Shown here: positions 23,384-25,800 of the stretch, one piece after another | Numbering within the stretch: the first letter of the stretch is position 1 | Layout of the letters: each line of letters starts with the position of its first letter | Assembly: GCA_023388935.1 (NCBI GenBank) | Contig: JAEWFG010000386.1 | Coordinates: 1-25,800 of the forward strand | Reading direction: 5' to 3' | Origin: Pseudomonadota bacterium | GTDB taxonomy: Bacteria > Pseudomonadota > Alphaproteobacteria > Rhizobiales > Xanthobacteraceae | DNA length: 25,800 nt | Position numbers and translations under genes: made by a program | Notes under the pieces: generated by a model | The model's database searches: none | Seen by the model: only the letters and a program-made list of their open reading frames with translations | Told to the model about the DNA's origin: nothing

Positions 23384-23696
23384 TACGTTCTCGACCCACC
23401 TGTCGCACAGCGCCTCGTCAGAGAGATTGTGCACGTACTTGAGGATTATGGGGCGACAATCAGGCTGAGAACGGAGTCTCACCCTGATCGCCGCCGCGCA
23501 AGGATGAACAGCCCGGCTACCAATTGTGTCGGCAACGGTGGCTGCCCCGGCCCAAGGCGACAGACCGAACAGGAGCGTCTTCCCAGGAAGTCCCAATCGA
23601 TCTCCGCCGCCAGACGCACCAACGGATGGCGAAGGTGATCTCCTCCAGAGATGGACGAAACAGATTCGTCCTGACGATCGTCGCGCGGATGCTCAT
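23384..23696 (-). pseudogene. IS5-family transposase N-terminal remnant
   Basis: From ATG 23696 the minus strand reads MSIRATIVRTNLFRPSLEEI, shifts frame near 23640, then reads HPLVRLAAEIDWDFLGRRSC, PGQPPLPTQLVAGLFIL, and after a 59-bp interruption KYVHNLSDEALCDRWVEN, where it ends at 23384. This matches the N-terminal (DUF772-type) domain of IS5-group transposases. The interruption is the palindromic mini-insertion copy C with its target repeat. The catalytic domain is missing, cut by the IS21-type repeat array. Confidence 0.85.
23447..23500 (+). mobile_element. Palindromic mini-insertion, copy C (54 bp)
   Basis: A 54-bp imperfect palindrome with arms TATGGGGCGACAATCAGG and CCCTGATCGCCGCCGCGCA; copy B differs from it by one base. 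It is flanked by the 5-bp direct repeat AGGAT (23442-23446 and 23501-23505). Removing insert plus one repeat restores GLFILKYVHNLSDEAL of the IS5-family transposase exactly. It is in the same orientation as copies A and B. Confidence 0.78.
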
Positions 23697-24345
23697 GGGT
23701 GCTCCCAACAGCGAATCTCGCCGTCAAAGGAATCACGAAGTCGCCAAATCCGGAATCTTGAGGGTTCTGTGAGGTCGCGTGGCAGGCGCGAGCCACGTGC
23801 TCTGTTGTCGCGTGCGACCTCATAGAAACCGGCTTGAACGAGCCGCTGCCACGCCCGAGCCACGGACGAGATTCAAGCCCGATGATCGTCGACGATCGCC
23901 AGCTCAAACGCCTCCACAACTTGCGCGATATGGCACGGATGTCGCTAATTGGGCAAGGTAGGGGGGAGGCATGGCAGAAAAATCACTCATAACGCTCCTT
24001 CCGCGAGAAGCCCGGTGAGGCCTTCTACGCATGCGACAGAATTGCAGAAGACCGCCCGGCATCGCCCGTTGGATGTGGCGAGAAGTGGTTCGTCGCTGCC
24101 ATCGTTGATCCGACTGCACGGGTCTGTCGATCCGAAGCGCCACCTGCCGACGGCAAGGTCGCTGGCACTCCCAGTCCAGCGTCCCGACGCAAAACATCGC
24201 CTGAGCCTCGCGCTGTGGGAAATTTTGCGGACGGGAGCAAGCGGTAGAAGAACTTCTTTTTGTTGCCTAGCCGTCGCGCTAAAGCTGGCTCAGGAAGCGG
24301 ATGCCTTCTAGCTCAATGGTCGCCATCACCCTGTTGGCGCTTCCT
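23697..24345. other. About 650-bp gap of IS debris without a convincing gene
   Basis: The left part (23697-23770) looks like the 5' non-coding region of the IS5-family remnant. Beyond it lie a long stem-loop (23770-23822) and a 14-bp palindrome GATCGTCGACGATC (23884-23897). Open frames cross the rest on both strands, but none shows family motifs or a credible start. Confidence 0.45.
23770..23822. repeat. Long-range inverted repeat / stem-loop
   Basis: TGAGGTCGC (23770-23778) pairs perfectly with GCGACCTCA (23814-23822). Inside is a second small stem (GTGGC/GCCAC). It could be the outer inverted repeat of a vanished element or a terminator-like structure; there is no T-run after it. Confidence 0.5.
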
Positions 24346-25203
24346 TCAATTGATGCATCGTACGGCTAACATCAGCCGGTCGCGCTGGGTCGGCGGCGTT
24401 GCGCGGTGATAACACGACGTATCCTGAACGAAACCCAGACCCGCGGGGCCTTCAATCATAATTTCGTTCTCGATACCAAATTGTTGCCTCACATCTGCTT
24501 CGCTCGCCGTCGCCGAGCCAAGCAACATCCGAAGCGGCTTGCGATTGTGTGACCGCTTCATCATGACATGCGCGCCGGAATTGCGGTCGGTATCAGTGAT
24601 GTAAAAGCTGGCGTACACAAAGTTAAATCCACCGACGTCATAATGGTAGTCGATGACAATATGCTTCAGGTTTCGACGCTCTTCGTCAGCAATGTCCGAT
24701 GCAAAACTCCAGTGAAGTATCGCCAAAATCTGGCGGGGCTCGTGCCCCAGATACTGCCGCACTATTTTCCGCAAGACCGGATCATTAGCGACTTCCCGTA
24801 CTGCTGGGCAACGCATGGGATTGCTTATGCCTCCGACCGGCATTGACCGCCCGTCGGCGCATCTCCCTCGAACCACGTCGGAATATTTGAATGTCGGACC
24901 GTCGGGATCGTAAATCGCGTGAAGCGGCTCGGTCCGGGCGAATGTCTCGATCTCGGCAACTGTGGCAGGCGGTAGTCGCAAGCCGATAAAGACAGCTTCT
25001 TCACGAATGGTTTGGACGACACGGGAAACGTCAGTGCCGGGAAACAAGGTTGCTTGCCCGTCGGCATCATGGACAGCCGTGTTTCCAAAACTGGCTGTCA
25101 GCTGCCGCACACTGCTGTAAGCGGATCTGACCGTCTTAAACCTTCCGAGTGCGTATGCGAGGTCTCCGTGAGCAATCTTGGTCGCAATGGTCTGGAGGTT
25201 CAT
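24346..25203 (-). CDS. Phytanoyl-CoA dioxygenase (PhyH)-like Fe(II)/2-oxoglutarate oxygenase
   Basis: 285 residues from ATG 25203 with GGAG about 9 bases upstream; the frame opens at 25221, but MNLQTIATKI is preferred. The metal triad is visible: His187 and Asp189 in DYHYDVGGFNF and His266 in QDTSCYHRATPP. Arg in TQRDRLMLAVR would hold 2-oxoglutarate. Family members hydroxylate small molecules or lipid-bound substrates with O2 and 2-oxoglutarate. Members of this kind turn up in bacterial polysaccharide loci with unknown substrates. It is separated from the glycosyltransferases by IS debris and runs in the opposite direction, so membership of the same pathway is only a guess. Confidence 0.82.
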   Translation of the reverse strand: MNLQTIATKIAHGDLAYALGRFKTVRSAYSSVRQLTASFGNTAVHDADGQATLFPGTDVSRVVQTIREEAVFIGLRLPPATVAEIETFARTEPLHAIYDPDGPTFKYSDVVRGRCADGRSMPVGGISNPMRCPAVREVANDPVLRKIVRQYLGHEPRQILAILHWSFASDIADEERRNLKHIVIDYHYDVGGFNFVYASFYITDTDRNSGAHVMMKRSHNRKPLRMLLGSATASEADVRQQFGIENEIMIEGPAGLGFVQDTSCYHRATPPTQRDRLMLAVRCIN

Positions 25204-25230
25204 TTGGACCGCTCCATGCAATCTGGATCG

Positions 25231-25542
25231 CTAGTGCAAGTTTGGTTCGTCGCTTCTTGGTTGATCACCGACCCGCAGGATAGAAACCCACCGCCAAGAC
25301 TTGGAGGAACGGTCGCATACGATGCTGTCTCCCGCTTCACTATCGTCAATAAAGATAACGAGTTGAACGGTTCTAGCGCGCTTGGGAGCTTCTACCCCGT
25401 CATTAAGTTTTGTCAATCGAATTAAATGCGGGCGACTGCATATTAATGGGCGCCCCAGATTGGCTTCGATGGTTTTCCACCGCCCACGCGCCCGCAGAAG
25501 AAAATCCCCTGCGCAGTCGATCGCACCGCCATCACGCGACAT
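25231..25542 (-). CDS. Possible small gene upstream of the oxygenase, unknown
   Basis: 103 residues from ATG 25542 with GGAG 6 bases before the start; it ends 27 bp before the oxygenase start, an operon-like arrangement. I recognise no family. The middle has a plausible beta-strand (RTVQLVIFIDDSEAGDSIVC), the rest is Arg/Trp-rich. The codon choice is mixed and the frame could be chance. The rest of the 25204-25679 gap shows no gene; 25560-25620 is strongly AT-rich (AAATTAAATGATATTAATG) and could hold a promoter. Confidence 0.35.
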   Translation of the reverse strand: MSRDGGAIDCAGDFLLRARGRWKTIEANLGRPLICSRPHLIRLTKLNDGVEAPKRARTVQLVIFIDDSEAGDSIVCDRSSKSWRWVSILRVGDQPRSDEPNLH

Positions 25543-25679
25543 TTTGTCTCCGTCAGTTGGGATAAATTAAATGATATTAATGATGGGGGGCGGCTGAATA
25601 TTAATTGAACGATTAATTGCCGTCAGGTGTCCCCATGAAATCCTTAGCGGAAATTTCTTTTCGAAACCGCAGTGCACTA

Positions 25680-25800
25680 GGGTCTGTTGGGATTCAGGAT
25701 TCTCATTCTGGCTTGGCTGTGATTCAAGCTTGGGATGGACCGATTCGTTTTGACTGACGCCCAATGGGCGAAGATGGAGCCGCTATGTCTTGGCAAACCG
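25680..25800 (+). mobile_element. Left end of an IS5-family element (IS427-like), continuing past the window
   Basis: GGGTCTGTTGGGATTCA at 25680 looks like the terminal inverted repeat, preceded by CTA (possible TA target duplication). It is followed 55 bp later by a transposase start. The right end is outside the window. Confidence 0.7.
25735..25800 (+). CDS. IS5-family transposase, N-terminal 22 residues (cut by window edge)
   Basis: ATG 25735 reads MDRFVLTDAQWAKMEPLCLG then KP to the edge. The FVLTDAQWAKMEP start is characteristic of the short OrfA-type transposases of the IS427 group of IS5. In that group orfA and orfB are often joined by frameshifting; whether that holds here cannot be seen. 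Confidence 0.8.
   Translation, partial: MDRFVLTDAQWAKMEPLCLGKP

Noticed and set aside
23884..23897. 14-bp palindrome GATCGTCGACGATC as an operator
   Set aside because: It lies in gene-free IS debris with no promoter or target gene near it, and palindromes of this length can arise by chance.

Overview
The window reads as part of an alphaproteobacterial genome, most like the Bradyrhizobium/Nitrobacter/Rhodopseudomonas group. This is an inference from the high-GC coding style, the rhizobial PssD/PssE-type glycosyltransferase pair, and the kinds of IS66, IS21, IS630 and IS5 debris present. It is an accessory, mosaic region: a surface or secreted-protein export locus, then two facing polysaccharide operons, separated and bordered by decayed insertion sequences.

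Layout. (a) 1-5156, plus strand: the 3' end of a large repeat protein (putative-Ig repeats plus a DUF4082-type C-terminal domain), a small unknown ORF, and a type I secretion ABC transporter with its membrane fusion protein (ATGA overlap). (b) 5447-8119, minus strand: a wrecked IS66 element (tnpA intact, tnpB and tnpC broken) with a wrecked IS21 istA lodged in tnpC. (c) 8232-16678, minus strand: an eight-gene polysaccharide run. In transcription order it is Gfo/Idh/MocA oxidoreductase, Wzx-like flippase, hexapeptide N-acetyltransferase, DegT aminotransferase, NAD-dependent epimerase, a second DegT aminotransferase, GT4 glycosyltransferase and hexapeptide O-acetyltransferase-like protein. (d) 16830-17480: IS630 remnant. 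(e) 17716-23243, plus strand: a candidate promoter, a PssD/PssE-like (Alg14/Alg13-like) pair, then GT2, GT4 and GT2 glycosyltransferases. (f) 23314-23696: an IS21-type repeat array abutting a broken IS5-family transposase. (g) 24346-25203, minus strand: a phytanoyl-CoA-dioxygenase-like Fe(II)/2-oxoglutarate enzyme. (h) 25680-25800: the left end of another IS5-family element, running off the window.

How the genes fit together (inference). The oxidoreductase, aminotransferase and N-acetyltransferase are the enzyme classes that make 3-acetamido (di-N-acetylated) nucleotide sugars in Wbp/Wlb-type pathways. The epimerase supplies another sugar. PssD/E, two GT2 and two GT4 enzymes would build the repeat unit, the flippase would export it, and the second acyltransferase would decorate it. 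No Wzy polymerase, Wzz/Wza or initiating phosphoglycosyltransferase is visible here.

The most unusual thing found is a tiny palindromic insertion, 48-54 bp, present three times (5950-5997, 6090-6143, 23447-23500). Each copy sits inside an old transposase gene and is flanked by its own direct repeat (AGCCCT, GGCCCAG, AGGAT). Deleting the insert plus one flank restores the transposase reading exactly in two cases and to within one base in the third. One copy is in frame and adds 18 codons. This looks like a very small, non-autonomous, palindromic mobile element.
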